A DNA stretch of 64,000 nucleotides, taken from the NCBI GenBank assembly GCA_028867755.1, contig JAGWFT010000001.1, positions 846,727 to 910,726 on the forward strand. Reading direction: 5' to 3'. This document shows positions 24,074 to 34,008 of this stretch, one piece after another; position 1 is the stretch's first letter, and the number at the start of each line of letters is the position of its first letter. A program made the position numbers and the translations under genes. The DNA is from Nitrososphaerota archaeon (GTDB lineage: Archaea; Thermoproteota; Nitrososphaeria; Nitrososphaerales; Nitrosopumilaceae). The notes under the pieces are model-generated. The model saw nothing but the letters and a program-made list of their open reading frames with translations. It was not told the DNA's origin and did no database searches.

Positions 24074-25303
24074 ATGAAACTCATGCCAATAAAAATTGGC
24101 CTTATTGGTAAAACAAATACTGGTAAAACTACATTCTTTAATTCTGCCACATTGTCAGGCGGAGAGATATCCACCTATCCGTTTACCACAAAAAAGCCAG
24201 AGCGCGGCACAGGAAATGCAATCACACCATGTGTTCACACAGAATTTAGCATAAGAGACAATCCTCAAAATTCGAAATGTACCGATGGGTGGAGGTTTAT
24301 ACCGATTGAGCTAATTGATCTTCCAGGCCTCATAAAAGGAGCTTGGGCAGGAAAGGGACTTGGTAACCAATTTCTTTCTATTGCAACCCAATCTGATGCA
24401 TTGCTGCATGTGGTGGATGTATCAGGAAGTGTAGATGCGTCTGGAAGAATAACTGAAGTTGGACAAGGTGATCCAATTGCCGATGTGTCAGATATTGAGG
24501 AAGAATTGATAATGTGGTACCAAAAACTCTTGGAAGGAAATAGGGAAAAGATATCAAAACTTGTCAACTCTGAAACAGAGCTTATGCTAGCAATTACAGA
24601 TGTATTTCGGGGAATAGGAGTAAAAGAAATTCATGTAAAGGAGGCATTGAAGGTGACTGGGCTTGAGGACAAACACTTTGATAATTTTGATATGATAGAT
24701 AGCAAGAAATTTTCTGCACATTTACGAAAGATTTCAAAACCCACGTTGATAGTTGCAAACAAAATCGACTTGCCTGGGGCTGACAAAAACTTTGACAGGC
24801 TACGAGAAAAGTATGTTGACACGATAATCATACCTGCCAGTGCAGACAGCGAGCTCTCTCTTAGGCGTGCTGAGCAAAAGGGCTTGATAAAATATGTGCC
24901 TGGCTCAGAACAATTTGAAATACTACACAAAGAAGCGCTGGCAAAAAGACAACTAGATGCCCTCGAGTTTATCACAAAAGGTATACTTGGGGAATATATG
25001 AGAACAGGTGTCCAGTTTGCAATTAATGTCACTGTCTTCAAATTGCTAAAGATGAACTCAGTTTATCCTGTCGCAGATCCTGAAAAACTATCTGATAGGA
25101 AAGGACGAATTCTCCCTGACCTTATTCTGATGAAAGATGGTTCTACAATCGAAGATCTGGCAAAAGAGATTCACTCAGATCTAACAAAGGGCCTACTTTA
25201 TGCAAAAGATGTTAGATATGGCGTAAGGTTGCCAGTTACCTATCAATTGCGTGACAGGGATATTGTATCGCTGGTTAGTGCAAAGACAAAAAAATCCATC
25301 TAA
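24074..25303 (+). CDS. ychF: YchF/OBG-type translation-factor GTPase (ATPase)
   Basis: 409 residues. P-loop GLIGKTNTGKTTFF near the N-terminus, switch II/Walker B DLPGLIKGAWAGKGLG, the base-recognition motif ANKIDLPG, a helical insertion (about 130-215) and a C-terminal TGS domain ending RLPVTYQLRDRDIVSLVSAKTK. The family binds ribosomes and prefers ATP in several members. ATG at 24074 or 24083 are both possible. Its stop overlaps that of the convergent cysS by 4 bases. Confidence 0.88.
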   Translation: MKLMPIKIGLIGKTNTGKTTFFNSATLSGGEISTYPFTTKKPERGTGNAITPCVHTEFSIRDNPQNSKCTDGWRFIPIELIDLPGLIKGAWAGKGLGNQFLSIATQSDALLHVVDVSGSVDASGRITEVGQGDPIADVSDIEEELIMWYQKLLEGNREKISKLVNSETELMLAITDVFRGIGVKEIHVKEALKVTGLEDKHFDNFDMIDSKKFSAHLRKISKPTLIVANKIDLPGADKNFDRLREKYVDTIIIPASADSELSLRRAEQKGLIKYVPGSEQFEILHKEALAKRQLDALEFITKGILGEYMRTGVQFAINVTVFKLLKMNSVYPVADPEKLSDRKGRILPDLILMKDGSTIEDLAKEIHSDLTKGLLYAKDVRYGVRLPVTYQLRDRDIVSLVSAKTKKSI

Positions 25304-26703
25304 TTTTCTGCACCGATTTTTTCTTGTTTCATCCACAATGTCTTTTTCTTGTGATCAATTAGAACAACTCCCATGTCTGATATCTTCTTCCTAATGATAT
25401 CAGCATCTTGAAAATTTTTCTGACTTCGTAACAGGTTGCGTTGGCTTATGAGTTCATTTATCTCGTTTTTTTCTTTCAAAGTGATTTGAGACACCTCCAA
25501 ACCCAAAATGTCAAGCATTTGGTCAAGTGCTGGCAAAACCATTTTGGAAATGGAAGACACCAGGCGTTCGGATGCGGCAATCTGGTTTGTAGCCTTGACA
25601 AGTTTGAAAAATGCACTAGTTGCAAGTGGTGTATTAAAGTCAGAACTCAAAGCTTCATCAAATTCTTTTTTGGTCTCTTTTATGGCATCTTCAATGAATT
25701 TTGTATCTTCTGCGATGGCAGCTTCATCGCCTGACAAAATCAATTCATAATAACAGTTCTCCACCTGGCGCCATTTTGTTATGATCTCTTTGAGTGCGTC
25801 TTCAGAATAATCGATAGGTTTTGAATAGTGGCCTGAGAGGCAAAAAAGTCTGATTATGTTTGGGCCCCATTTTTTTAGAACAAAATCCACTGATTTTGTA
25901 TTTCCTAAAGACTTTGACATCTTCTCTCCATGTATTGTGACCATTCCAACATGCATCCAAATCTTGGCAAAGTTCTTTCCAGAGTACGATTCTGACTGTG
26001 CTATCTCGTTCTCATGATGGGGAAATATCAAATCTCTTCCGCCTCCATGTATTTCAAAGTCTGATCCAAGATACTTTAGGCTCATGGCTGAGCACTCGAT
26101 GTGCCATCCAGGCCTTCCACCGCCCCATGGGCTTTCCCATCTGGGCTCATCATCTGCAAACTTCCATAATGCAAAATCTAACGGATCTTTTTTAGTGTCG
26201 TCTACTTCTACGCGTGCGCCAGAGATCAACTCATCTGTCTTTTTCTTTGAAAGCTTTCCATATTCATGAAACTTTGAGACTGAAAAATAGACCCCATTTC
26301 TTGATATATACGCAAAGTCTTTCTCAACTAGTCCTTTGATTAAACTGACCATGTCATCTATGTGCTCTGTTGCCTTTGGATATCTGTCCGCACGCTTGAC
26401 ATTAAGACTGTCAAATCCTTCAAAGTAGTTTTCAATGTATTTTGAACTTATCTTGTCTGAAGATACATTTTCGGTTCTTGCTCGATTTATTATCTTGTCA
26501 TCTACATCTGTAAAGTTTTGAATAAATTCAACTTTGATTCCTTTGGATTCTAGAAATCTACGAAGTATATCAAAAACTATTATTGTTCTTGCATGTCCTA
26601 TGTGGCTGTCATCATACACTGTAACACCGCAAAGGTAGATTCTCACCTTGCTTGTTGTATCTAACTCCTTTTCTGTTACTGATAGTGTATCAAAAATTTT
26701 CAA
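25300..26703 (-). CDS. cysS: Cysteinyl-tRNA synthetase
   Basis: 467-residue class I synthetase. HIGH motif DDSHIGHAR close to the N-terminus with the first zinc Cys in YLCGVTVYD, further zinc ligands in GWHIECSAMS and HHENEIAQ, and KMSKS as GEKMSKSLGN. The DALR-type anticodon domain follows. Length and motif order are ordinary. Fourteen bases separate it from nadE upstream on the same strand. Confidence 0.96.
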   Translation of the reverse strand: MKIFDTLSVTEKELDTTSKVRIYLCGVTVYDDSHIGHARTIIVFDILRRFLESKGIKVEFIQNFTDVDDKIINRARTENVSSDKISSKYIENYFEGFDSLNVKRADRYPKATEHIDDMVSLIKGLVEKDFAYISRNGVYFSVSKFHEYGKLSKKKTDELISGARVEVDDTKKDPLDFALWKFADDEPRWESPWGGGRPGWHIECSAMSLKYLGSDFEIHGGGRDLIFPHHENEIAQSESYSGKNFAKIWMHVGMVTIHGEKMSKSLGNTKSVDFVLKKWGPNIIRLFCLSGHYSKPIDYSEDALKEIITKWRQVENCYYELILSGDEAAIAEDTKFIEDAIKETKKEFDEALSSDFNTPLATSAFFKLVKATNQIAASERLVSSISKMVLPALDQMLDILGLEVSQITLKEKNEINELISQRNLLRSQKNFQDADIIRKKISDMGVVLIDHKKKTLWMKQEKIGAEN

Positions 26704-26717
26704 ACCTTATCATCTTA

Positions 26718-27506
26718 TCAAAGAACACATGTTTTGGGTGTTATTCTTTTGTGCTCGCTTCTTTTGTTCATCTGGTAAATTTTATCCACATCTGAAATTG
26801 GTATGCCTGTAAGTTTGGCAGTATCTTCAACTGATAAACTCTTGTCAATTATACAATGCAAGATTGAATCAATCTCTTCGTATGTTATCCCAATTTCAGC
26901 TTCTGCCGTATGTCCTTCCCATAAACGTGGGCCGCTTGGTTTTGATATGATGTTATGTGGAACACCAAGAAATCTTGCAAATTCACGAACTTGGGTCTTG
27001 TACAATGAAACTATTGGCAACAGATCTGCCGCACCATCGCCGTATTTGGTAAAATATCCTATCAGAAATTCGCTTCTATCGCCTGAGCCAAGAACAAGAT
27101 AATTTCTTGCATTCGCATAATAATACAGGATGTTTGATCTAATCCTGGCGCCAAGATTGCCAAAAGCTAGCGGACTTGGTTCTATGTATTTTGAATATTC
27201 TTTGTGAATAAAACCAATATCGATTAACTTGTATTCTAGATTCAAGCTATCCACAATTCTGACTGCATCTTCAGTGTCAGACTCGGGGGTGATCTTGGCA
27301 TCTGGCATTATCAAGGCAAGGGATTTTTCTTTGATAAATTTTGCACATAGCATGGCAATAACTGCAGAATCTATTCCACCACTGAGACCAAATATTACAC
27401 CTTGTGATTTTCTTTCCTTGATCTCCTCTAAAAGAAATGAACCAATCTTTTCTTGTATGTCTTTAAAATCTTTTCTTGTAATCTCTTCTAGTATCTGAGA
27501 GTTCAA
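26718..27506 (-). CDS. nadE: NH3-dependent NAD+ synthetase
   Basis: 262 residues, the short form without a glutaminase domain, so it uses free ammonia to convert nicotinate adenine dinucleotide to NAD+. PP-loop GLSGGIDSAV, the ATP/NaAD-binding stretch GSGDRSEFLIGYFTKYGDGAADLLPI and the C-terminal KPSGPRLWEGHTAEAEIG are all present. Ammonia dependence fits an ammonia-oxidising cell. Likely cotranscribed with cysS. Confidence 0.95.
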   Translation of the reverse strand: MNSQILEEITRKDFKDIQEKIGSFLLEEIKERKSQGVIFGLSGGIDSAVIAMLCAKFIKEKSLALIMPDAKITPESDTEDAVRIVDSLNLEYKLIDIGFIHKEYSKYIEPSPLAFGNLGARIRSNILYYYANARNYLVLGSGDRSEFLIGYFTKYGDGAADLLPIVSLYKTQVREFARFLGVPHNIISKPSGPRLWEGHTAEAEIGITYEEIDSILHCIIDKSLSVEDTAKLTGIPISDVDKIYQMNKRSEHKRITPKTCVL

Positions 27507-27540
27507 CGCTTGTTAAAATTATTATAAAGAATTAAACTTA

Positions 27541-27843
27541 TCACAAATCTAGATAGATACCATCGCTTTTCACTTCAACTTTGTATGTCTGAAGCTTTAT
27601 TCCCTTGATGTAATCTAAGAGTTCTCCTGTCTTGATGTTGTAATGCCAAAAGTGGAGTGGGCATTCTACTACATCGCCTTCTAGTGTACCTGGTGCAAGT
27701 GAGCCGTCTTGGTGTACACAAACTGAGTCAAGTGCATGAAAGCCATTTTGATTGAATATGGCAATTTTTTTGCCCTCGACTGAAAACTCTCGACCCTTTC
27801 CAGGTGCAATATCGTTTTTTTCAGCTACTTTTTTCCAGGCCAT
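27541..27843 (-). CDS. Rieske [2Fe-2S] ferredoxin-like protein
   Basis: 100-residue soluble Rieske domain: cluster ligands CVH (SVCVHQDG) and CPLH (VVECPLHFWHYN), flanked by the usual three-sheet fold. No membrane anchor and no dioxygenase partner in the window, so it probably acts as a small electron carrier like those of the NirD/ferredoxin type. Thirty-four bases separate it from nadE downstream on the same strand. Confidence 0.9.
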   Translation of the reverse strand: MAWKKVAEKNDIAPGKGREFSVEGKKIAIFNQNGFHALDSVCVHQDGSLAPGTLEGDVVECPLHFWHYNIKTGELLDYIKGIKLQTYKVEVKSDGIYLDL

Positions 27844-27923
27844 GTTTTCTTAAGCAAAAAGTATCCAATATTTAGATTGCCATTTCTGATAGAATTTTAT
27901 ACCTCTAAAATTCGAGATTCTGT

Positions 27924-29165
27924 ATGAGCCAGATAAAGGACCCAAGCCTTGCTGAAAAAGGAAAGATGTCATATGAGTGGGCAAGGGATCACATGAAGAT
28001 TCTTACTAATACTATTGAACGATTGAAAAGATCACAGCCTCTTAAAGGGATAAGGCTGGGAGTTTGTTTGCACATTACAAAAGAGACCTCGGTTCTCATG
28101 ATGGGAGCCAAAGCCCTTGGCGCAGATGTAAGCGCATGTGGTGCAAATCCTCTTTCCACACAAGACGATATTGCTGCATTTCTTGCAGAAAATGGAATTC
28201 ATATCTATGCCTGGGAAGGGCAAACTCCAGAAGAATATGATTCGTGCATAGAGCAAATGCTCAGCCACAAACCACAAATTCTGACAGATGACGGCTCTGA
28301 TTGTCACAGTAAAATTCATGGCAGCCGTGAATTTTCTTCGTGGACCATAATGGGTGGAACAGAAGAGACCACAACAGGAGTAATTCGACTCAAGGCACTT
28401 GAGAAACAAAAGAAACTCAAGTACCCCGTAATTGCTGTCAATGATGCATACACAAAACACATGTTTGATAACAGATACGGAACAGGACAGAGCACCATTG
28501 ATGGATATCTCAGATCAATGAACTTACTTTTTGCAGGAAAGCGAGTTGTAGTAGCAGGATATGGTTGGGTGGGACGTGGTGTAGCTTCTAGATCTAATGG
28601 GCTTGGAGCTAAAGTGTACATCACTGAAATCGATCCTGTGAGAGCACTTGAAGCACACATGGACGGATACGAAGTCATGCCAATTGCAGAAGCTGCAAAA
28701 GTGGGAGACATATTTATCACGGCCACAGGCCAAACAGGCGTAATACGAAAAGAACACATTCTCAAGATGAAAGAGAGTGCAATCATGGGAAATGTAGGAC
28801 ACTTTGATGTTGAAGTTGATTCCAAGTTTCTCTTAACTGAATCAAAATCTGTACGAGAGGTTCGTCCGAACTTGGACGAGTGCACATTAAAAAATGGAAA
28901 ACGTGTTTATTTAATTGGAAAAGGAAGAATTGCTAATCTTGTTGCAGCAGAAGGGCACCCGCCAGAAGTTATGGCACAGTCATTTTCAAACCAATTACTG
29001 TCAATGATTCATATCGCAAAGAATCATAAAAAGATAGGAAAAAGAGTAATTACTGTACCTGAAGAAATCGACAAACAAATTGCAGTGGATGCGTTAGCTG
29101 CAATGGACGTAAAAATAGACAAACCAACTCTGGCACAAATAAAATACGCACAAAGTTGGGCATAG
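27924..29165 (+). CDS. ahcY: S-adenosylhomocysteine hydrolase
   Basis: 413 residues. Splits S-adenosylhomocysteine to adenosine and homocysteine, clearing the product of methylation. NAD-binding signature VVAGYGWVGRGVASRSNGLGA near residue 208, substrate-binding DDGSDCHSK and AVNDAYTKHMFDNRYGTGQS, and the C-terminal cofactor tail. TATA-like ttttata lies about 25 bases before the ATG. Thirty bases before metG, so a methionine-cycle pairing is suggested. Confidence 0.95.
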   Translation: MSQIKDPSLAEKGKMSYEWARDHMKILTNTIERLKRSQPLKGIRLGVCLHITKETSVLMMGAKALGADVSACGANPLSTQDDIAAFLAENGIHIYAWEGQTPEEYDSCIEQMLSHKPQILTDDGSDCHSKIHGSREFSSWTIMGGTEETTTGVIRLKALEKQKKLKYPVIAVNDAYTKHMFDNRYGTGQSTIDGYLRSMNLLFAGKRVVVAGYGWVGRGVASRSNGLGAKVYITEIDPVRALEAHMDGYEVMPIAEAAKVGDIFITATGQTGVIRKEHILKMKESAIMGNVGHFDVEVDSKFLLTESKSVREVRPNLDECTLKNGKRVYLIGKGRIANLVAAEGHPPEVMAQSFSNQLLSMIHIAKNHKKIGKRVITVPEEIDKQIAVDALAAMDVKIDKPTLAQIKYAQSWA

Positions 29166-29195
29166 CTTAAATCACGCACAAATCCTAACACAATA

Positions 29196-30845
29196 ATGAA
29201 GAGGGCAATAATTACAAGCGCATTACCATATGCTAATGGTGAGATACACCTAGGGCATGTTGCATCTACTTATTTGCCGGCAGACATTACCAAAAGATTT
29301 CTCAAGCTTACTGGTACTGAGGCCTATTACATATGCGCCTCAGACGATTATGGCACACCTATCTTGATCCAAGCTGAAAAAGAAAAAAAGACGCCAGAAG
29401 AATATGTCAAAGTCTGGAACAAAAGAGATTATGATGATTTTACTGCATTTGGGATAGAGTTTGACATATTCTACAGGACAAGCTCGCAAGAAAATATCGC
29501 CTTTGTGCAAGACACATTCAAAAAATTAATGGAAAACGGTCACATCTACGAGAAGGAAATAATCCAGTTCTACTGCAAATTTGACAAAAAGTTCTTGCCA
29601 GACAGATACGTGATAGGCAGGTGTCCATACTGCAAAGCTGAAGACCAGTATTCTGACTTGTGTGAAAAATGTGGGCGAGTACCACAAGAGATAGAAGAGC
29701 CAAAATGCTCAATCTGTAAAAATCCGCCTACAAAAGAGAAGACAAAACACTATTTTTTCAAGCTAACAAACTTTGTAAATGAACTCAACCAATGGCTTGA
29801 TGGAGACTCTCACCTACAAAAGGATGTAAAAAAATATGTTCAAAATTGGATAAAAGACGGTCTTGTTGATTGGGATATTACAAGGGACATTAGCTGGGGT
29901 GTGCCAATCCCGCTTGCAGACGCCAAGGGTCAGGTCTTTTATGGGTGGTTTGACAATCACCTAGCCTACATATCCTCTGCGCTAAAATTTCTAAATGATA
30001 AAGGAATAGATGGCAAGGAATTTTGGAACTCAGCTGATATTTACCACTTTATTGGTAAAGATATTGTGTACCATCACTATCTGTTTTTGCCTGCAATGAG
30101 AATTGGAATAAAAAAAGAATACAAGCTGCCTAATTATGTCCCAACTCGTGGGCATCTCATGCTACAGTCAAAAAAGATTTCAAAGAGTCGCAATTGGTAT
30201 ATTGGGCTAAAGGACTTTCTGCAGCTCTATCATGCTGACTACCTGAGGTTTTATCTTACCATGATTACACCTTACAGCCAAGATGATCTAAATTTTGACT
30301 GGGATGAGTTTGCAGCCAGGATAAACTCTGAGCTTATAGGAAATGTTGGTAATTTTATCAATCGGGCACTTGGATTTACAAAAAAGAGTGTTGGAGGTAT
30401 AGTGCCACAACCTGACAATCTTGATCCTGCTGACAAGGAAGCACAAGACAAGATAAAAAATTTGGTAAACGAGATAACTCCTCTGATGGAAGAAAATAAT
30501 CTTGATAGAGCACTCAAGAAGATCTTGGAATTTTCTGCGTACTTTAACCAGTACTTTCAGAAAAAAGAACCATGGAAAGGAGGTACAGGTACAAACAACT
30601 GTATATTTAATTCGGTAAATGCAGTGCGTTCTATTGCAATAACGCTTTATCCATTTTTGCCAGTGTCATCGCAGAAAATATGGTCACAGCTTAACTTGGC
30701 AGGAAATGTATCAGAACAAGCCTGGCAATCCCTGTCTGAAACTGCAGTAAAGCCAGGTCATAATCTTGGTGATGCTTCTCCACTCTTCAAGAAAGTAGAA
30801 GATGAAGATATCAAAGTACAAAAATCAAAGCTTGGGCAAAAATGA
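29196..30845 (+). CDS. metG: Methionyl-tRNA synthetase
   Basis: 549-residue class I synthetase. HIGH box as PYANGEIHLGHVAS; two zinc knuckles (CPYC...CEKCG and CSICKNPP with an upstream partner), the double-zinc archaeal/eukaryal type; KMSKS as KKISKSRNW. It lacks the C-terminal EMAP-II-like tRNA-binding dimerisation domain found in many homologues, which may be a separate gene elsewhere. The next gene overlaps its stop by 4 bases. Confidence 0.95.
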   Translation: MKRAIITSALPYANGEIHLGHVASTYLPADITKRFLKLTGTEAYYICASDDYGTPILIQAEKEKKTPEEYVKVWNKRDYDDFTAFGIEFDIFYRTSSQENIAFVQDTFKKLMENGHIYEKEIIQFYCKFDKKFLPDRYVIGRCPYCKAEDQYSDLCEKCGRVPQEIEEPKCSICKNPPTKEKTKHYFFKLTNFVNELNQWLDGDSHLQKDVKKYVQNWIKDGLVDWDITRDISWGVPIPLADAKGQVFYGWFDNHLAYISSALKFLNDKGIDGKEFWNSADIYHFIGKDIVYHHYLFLPAMRIGIKKEYKLPNYVPTRGHLMLQSKKISKSRNWYIGLKDFLQLYHADYLRFYLTMITPYSQDDLNFDWDEFAARINSELIGNVGNFINRALGFTKKSVGGIVPQPDNLDPADKEAQDKIKNLVNEITPLMEENNLDRALKKILEFSAYFNQYFQKKEPWKGGTGTNNCIFNSVNAVRSIAITLYPFLPVSSQKIWSQLNLAGNVSEQAWQSLSETAVKPGHNLGDASPLFKKVEDEDIKVQKSKLGQK

Positions 30846-32068
30846 CACTGGATTGGATATCACGAGATGGAAAACTGATACTTGGTGCGCGAATCGTAAG
30901 GACATTTTCTTACGGATTTCTAAGCGTTACTTTGGCAATCTATCTTAGTTTGCTTGGGTTCAATGAAATACTGATTGGTGTTGTCTTGACTGCAACTCTG
31001 GTAAATAGCGTAATTTTCAACTTGATATCAAGTGCATATGCAGACAAGATAGGACGAAGGAAATTTTTGATACTTTATGCAATCTTGATGATTGTCTCTG
31101 CTGTCATCTTTTTTATGACAAATAACTATGTTGCACTAGTTGTTGCAGCACTCATTGGCACAGTCAATGTAACAGGCTCAGAAGTAGGTGCATTTCTGTC
31201 CCTTGAGCAAGCAATATTGCCACAGACTGTGAACGATGAAAAGAAACGAACTTCAATTTTTGCTATCTATAACATGGTTGGCATGTTTGCCATGTCAGGC
31301 GGCGTGCTGCTCTCAGGATTACCACACATTTTTTCGCAGAAATTTGGCCTTGATGAGACAAGTGCAATCAAGTTTCTCTTTATTGCATATGCTGCTTGTG
31401 CATTGGGCGCTCTTGCAATATACCTTGTCTTGTCTCCAAAGATTGAGGCCCAGTCAAAGAACAGTAAAACCAATTCGCCATTTAGTGGAATAACTCAAAA
31501 GTCTCGTGGAATAATTACAAAAATGTCATCTTTATTTGCAATTGATTCTTTTGCGGGTGGATTTGTGATACAAAGCATAGTATCTTTTTGGTTCTACACA
31601 AAATTTGGGGCTGATCTTTCTACACTGTCTTACATATTTACAATTGCGGGAATACTCACCGCTGTATCGTATCTGTTAGCAAGCAAGATGGCATCAAAGA
31701 TTGGTCTTGTCAATACGATGGTATACACACACATACCGTCCAACATACTTCTAATACTTGTGGCATTTGCACCAACTTTTCCACTTGCCATTGGGTTATA
31801 CTTTGCAAGGATGAGCATATCGCAGATGGATGTTCCAACGCGTCAATCATATCTTATGGCGGTGGTAAATGAAAACGAACGCGTTGCAGCTGCTGGAATC
31901 ACCAACACATCAAGAAACATTGCTCAGGCAGTAAGTCCATCTCTTGCAGGAATAATAATTGGGTCACTTTTGTCTGCCCCTTTTGTGATAGGTGGTACAC
32001 TAAAACTTGTATACGATGTTGCATTATTTCTTAACTTTAGAAAAATAAAGCCACCTGAAGAACTCTAG
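30842..32068 (+). CDS. Major facilitator superfamily transporter
   Basis: 408 residues with about twelve transmembrane helices. The MFS loop signature is visible between helices 2 and 3 (SSAYADKIGRRKFL). The ATG overlaps the metG stop, so it is translated from the same message. Substrate cannot be inferred. Convergent 4-base overlap with the following oxidoreductase. Confidence 0.85.
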   Translation: MTLDWISRDGKLILGARIVRTFSYGFLSVTLAIYLSLLGFNEILIGVVLTATLVNSVIFNLISSAYADKIGRRKFLILYAILMIVSAVIFFMTNNYVALVVAALIGTVNVTGSEVGAFLSLEQAILPQTVNDEKKRTSIFAIYNMVGMFAMSGGVLLSGLPHIFSQKFGLDETSAIKFLFIAYAACALGALAIYLVLSPKIEAQSKNSKTNSPFSGITQKSRGIITKMSSLFAIDSFAGGFVIQSIVSFWFYTKFGADLSTLSYIFTIAGILTAVSYLLASKMASKIGLVNTMVYTHIPSNILLILVAFAPTFPLAIGLYFARMSISQMDVPTRQSYLMAVVNENERVAAAGITNTSRNIAQAVSPSLAGIIIGSLLSAPFVIGGTLKLVYDVALFLNFRKIKPPEEL

Positions 32069-32955
32069 GTATTACTTGTCTTTTCCAGATATGCAAGAAT
32101 TCCAGTATAGTCGATATTTCCAAACCCGTCCTTGACTGCATTTTGGTACAACTCGTTTGCAAGTCTTGCAACAGGCAATTTTGCCCCAAATTTCTTGGCA
32201 GTGTAGTTTATCTCATCCAAGTCTTTTTGCATCACATTTAGAAAGAAACTTGGCTCAAAGATTCCCTTTGCCATCTTTGGTCCCTTGAGAAGGCTCATTC
32301 CTGTCTTAAAATAGGTGGAGTTTAGCACATCTAAGAAAAGAAGCGGGTCTAGGCCAGACTTTTTTGCAAACATGATTCCTTCTGATATTGATAGTGCCAG
32401 AATTGCAATCTGCAAGTTCATGGCAAGCTTCATTGCATCAGCAGCACCATTTTCTCCTAGGTAAAATGTTTTCTCCCCGATAGAATCAAAAACTGACTTG
32501 AATCTTTCGTATGATTCTTTTTTTCCTCCTATCATGACAACCAGTTGCCCTTTTTCTGCAAGGGAGGGCCCACCCATAACAGGACTATCAATCATTGTGA
32601 TTCCATACTTGGAATAATTTTCAGCTATCTTTTTTGATGAAATGGGATTGATTGTGCTCATGTCAGCAACTATTAGTTTTTCATGCTTGCCATGTATGAT
32701 ACCATCCTTGCCAAACGCCACTGATTCAACAGCGTTAGCATCTTTTACTATTGTGATTACAAGGTCAGATTTTTTGGCCACTTGTTTTGGAGATTCTGCA
32801 ACTTGGGCGCCCAAGATTTTCAGTGATTCTGTTTTTTCCTTTGTTCGGTTGTATACCATAACTTTGTGTCCTGTACTAAGAAGGCGTTTTGCTACTGCTG
32901 TGCCAAGCAATCCTGTGCCAATAACTCCAACATTCATCATATCATAGTTTTTCAT
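32065..32955 (-). CDS. 3-hydroxyisobutyrate-dehydrogenase-family oxidoreductase
   Basis: About 290 residues. Rossmann motif VGVIGTGLLGTAVAKRLL, NADP-favouring NRTKEK, the substrate signature DSPVMGGPSLAEKG, and the catalytic lysine in GAADAMKLAMNLQ. The family reduces small 3-hydroxy/2-hydroxy acids or semialdehydes (3-hydroxyisobutyrate, tartronate, glyoxylate, succinic semialdehyde). A role in the semialdehyde steps of the 3HP/4HB cycle is possible but not shown. In-frame starts a few codons downstream (MMNVGVIG) may be the real ones. Confidence 0.88.
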   Translation of the reverse strand: MKNYDMMNVGVIGTGLLGTAVAKRLLSTGHKVMVYNRTKEKTESLKILGAQVAESPKQVAKKSDLVITIVKDANAVESVAFGKDGIIHGKHEKLIVADMSTINPISSKKIAENYSKYGITMIDSPVMGGPSLAEKGQLVVMIGGKKESYERFKSVFDSIGEKTFYLGENGAADAMKLAMNLQIAILALSISEGIMFAKKSGLDPLLFLDVLNSTYFKTGMSLLKGPKMAKGIFEPSFFLNVMQKDLDEINYTAKKFGAKLPVARLANELYQNAVKDGFGNIDYTGILAYLEKTSNT

Positions 32956-32981
32956 GACAGTATTTTTTTCTATTGTATTAG

Positions 32982-33506
32982 TTACGATACAAGAGCTTTG
33001 AATCTGTCGTCATTTCGTAGAATGTCAAAATCCTTGTCTCCGCTGGCTTTTGCCCCATACTGTGGATCAAGAACTATGGCACGCTCAAGCAGTATCAGGG
33101 CTCCCTCAGTATCTTTCTGGAGTGATTTGCTACATGCCTTGTGATACAAGGCATTGGGTTGATCTTGCAGTTGTGATAAAATTTTGTCATAGCATGATAC
33201 TGCCTCATCATATCTTTGGAGATAATGCAGTGCAAGTCCCTTGTTTAAAAGGCAGGCAGTATGGTTTGGCAATATCTTCAAAACTGCGTCATAGGCAGAA
33301 ATTGCCTCATTGTACTTGCCTATCTTTCCTAGTGCATTTCCCTTGTTAGTCAAGGCATTCAAGTGTGCGGGGTTTACTGTTAGAACCTTGTCAAAGTAAA
33401 ATATCGCATCTCGCGGCTTGCCACGCTTTGCATGACCTAGACCAATGTTATACAAATACTCGAGGCTTGCCTCTTCGTCATCTGTAGAAAAGTGTATTCC
33501 TTTCAT
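32982..33506 (-). CDS. TPR-repeat protein
   Basis: 174 residues containing four tetratricopeptide repeats (about 13-149), for example AKRGKPRDAIFYFDKVLTVN and KIGKYNEAISAYDAVLKILP. It is a soluble scaffold for protein-protein contacts, without an enzymatic domain. Gene lies just upstream of the hydroxyisobutyrate-dehydrogenase-type gene on the same strand; partner unknown. Confidence 0.88.
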   Translation of the reverse strand: MKGIHFSTDDEEASLEYLYNIGLGHAKRGKPRDAIFYFDKVLTVNPAHLNALTNKGNALGKIGKYNEAISAYDAVLKILPNHTACLLNKGLALHYLQRYDEAVSCYDKILSQLQDQPNALYHKACSKSLQKDTEGALILLERAIVLDPQYGAKASGDKDFDILRNDDRFKALVS

Positions 33507-33589
33507 GTTTGTACGTATTTCTCTCTATTTGATAAAAGCTATTGTATCTTGGTCAAACTGATAAAGTACTGGTGATTATATCATAAGAT

Positions 33590-33709
33590 ATGGAAAAGCT
33601 AAGGGCGTGCCCAATCTGTCCTAATTGTGGTTCCAAAAAGTTTGACAGGATACAGGCAAAAGATACCGTTGTTAGATGTGTAAAATGTGGAAAGACAATA
33701 ACCATTTGA
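33590..33709 (+). CDS. 39-residue zinc-ribbon microprotein
   Basis: Short ATG frame with two CxxC knuckles: ACPICPNCGSKKF and RCVKCGKTITI, a complete rubredoxin-like zinc ribbon. Such one-ribbon archaeal proteins resemble the zinc ribbons of transcription and translation factors. Transcribed divergently from the TPR gene. An inverted repeat ATATC-ataa-GATAT overlaps the start codon region. Confidence 0.7.
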   Translation: MEKLRACPICPNCGSKKFDRIQAKDTVVRCVKCGKTITI

Positions 33710-33756
33710 GAATTTTAAATATTGTATGAAACTATTGAGATTTAGATAAAACTAAA

Positions 33757-33963
33757 TTATTGTAAAGGGTCTGATTTGAGAAACTCTGTACTCTCTTTTT
33801 CAAACAAGTCTGATTTTTCTTTTGCTTGTTTGATGACTGAATATAGTTTGAACAGCAATTCATCGCTAGGATTGGTTGTTTCCAAGGTCTTACGGTCTAT
33901 GCCATGCTCTTCTATTGCTTGCAATATATCATCACACGATACCTTTGAATTCAATTTGCTCAT
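33757..33963 (-). CDS. Small helical hypothetical protein
   Basis: 68 residues, acidic and helical (DDILQAIEEHGIDRKTLE, DELLFKLYSVIKQAKEKSDLFEKE). No family recognised. It lies 45 bases downstream of the response-regulator gene on the same strand and may be its partner. Confidence 0.5.
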   Translation of the reverse strand: MSKLNSKVSCDDILQAIEEHGIDRKTLETTNPSDELLFKLYSVIKQAKEKSDLFEKESTEFLKSDPLQ

Positions 33964-34008
33964 GTTGGTTCAAAATTAATCCTGTATTTAAAAATTTTCT
34001 CGAGTGAC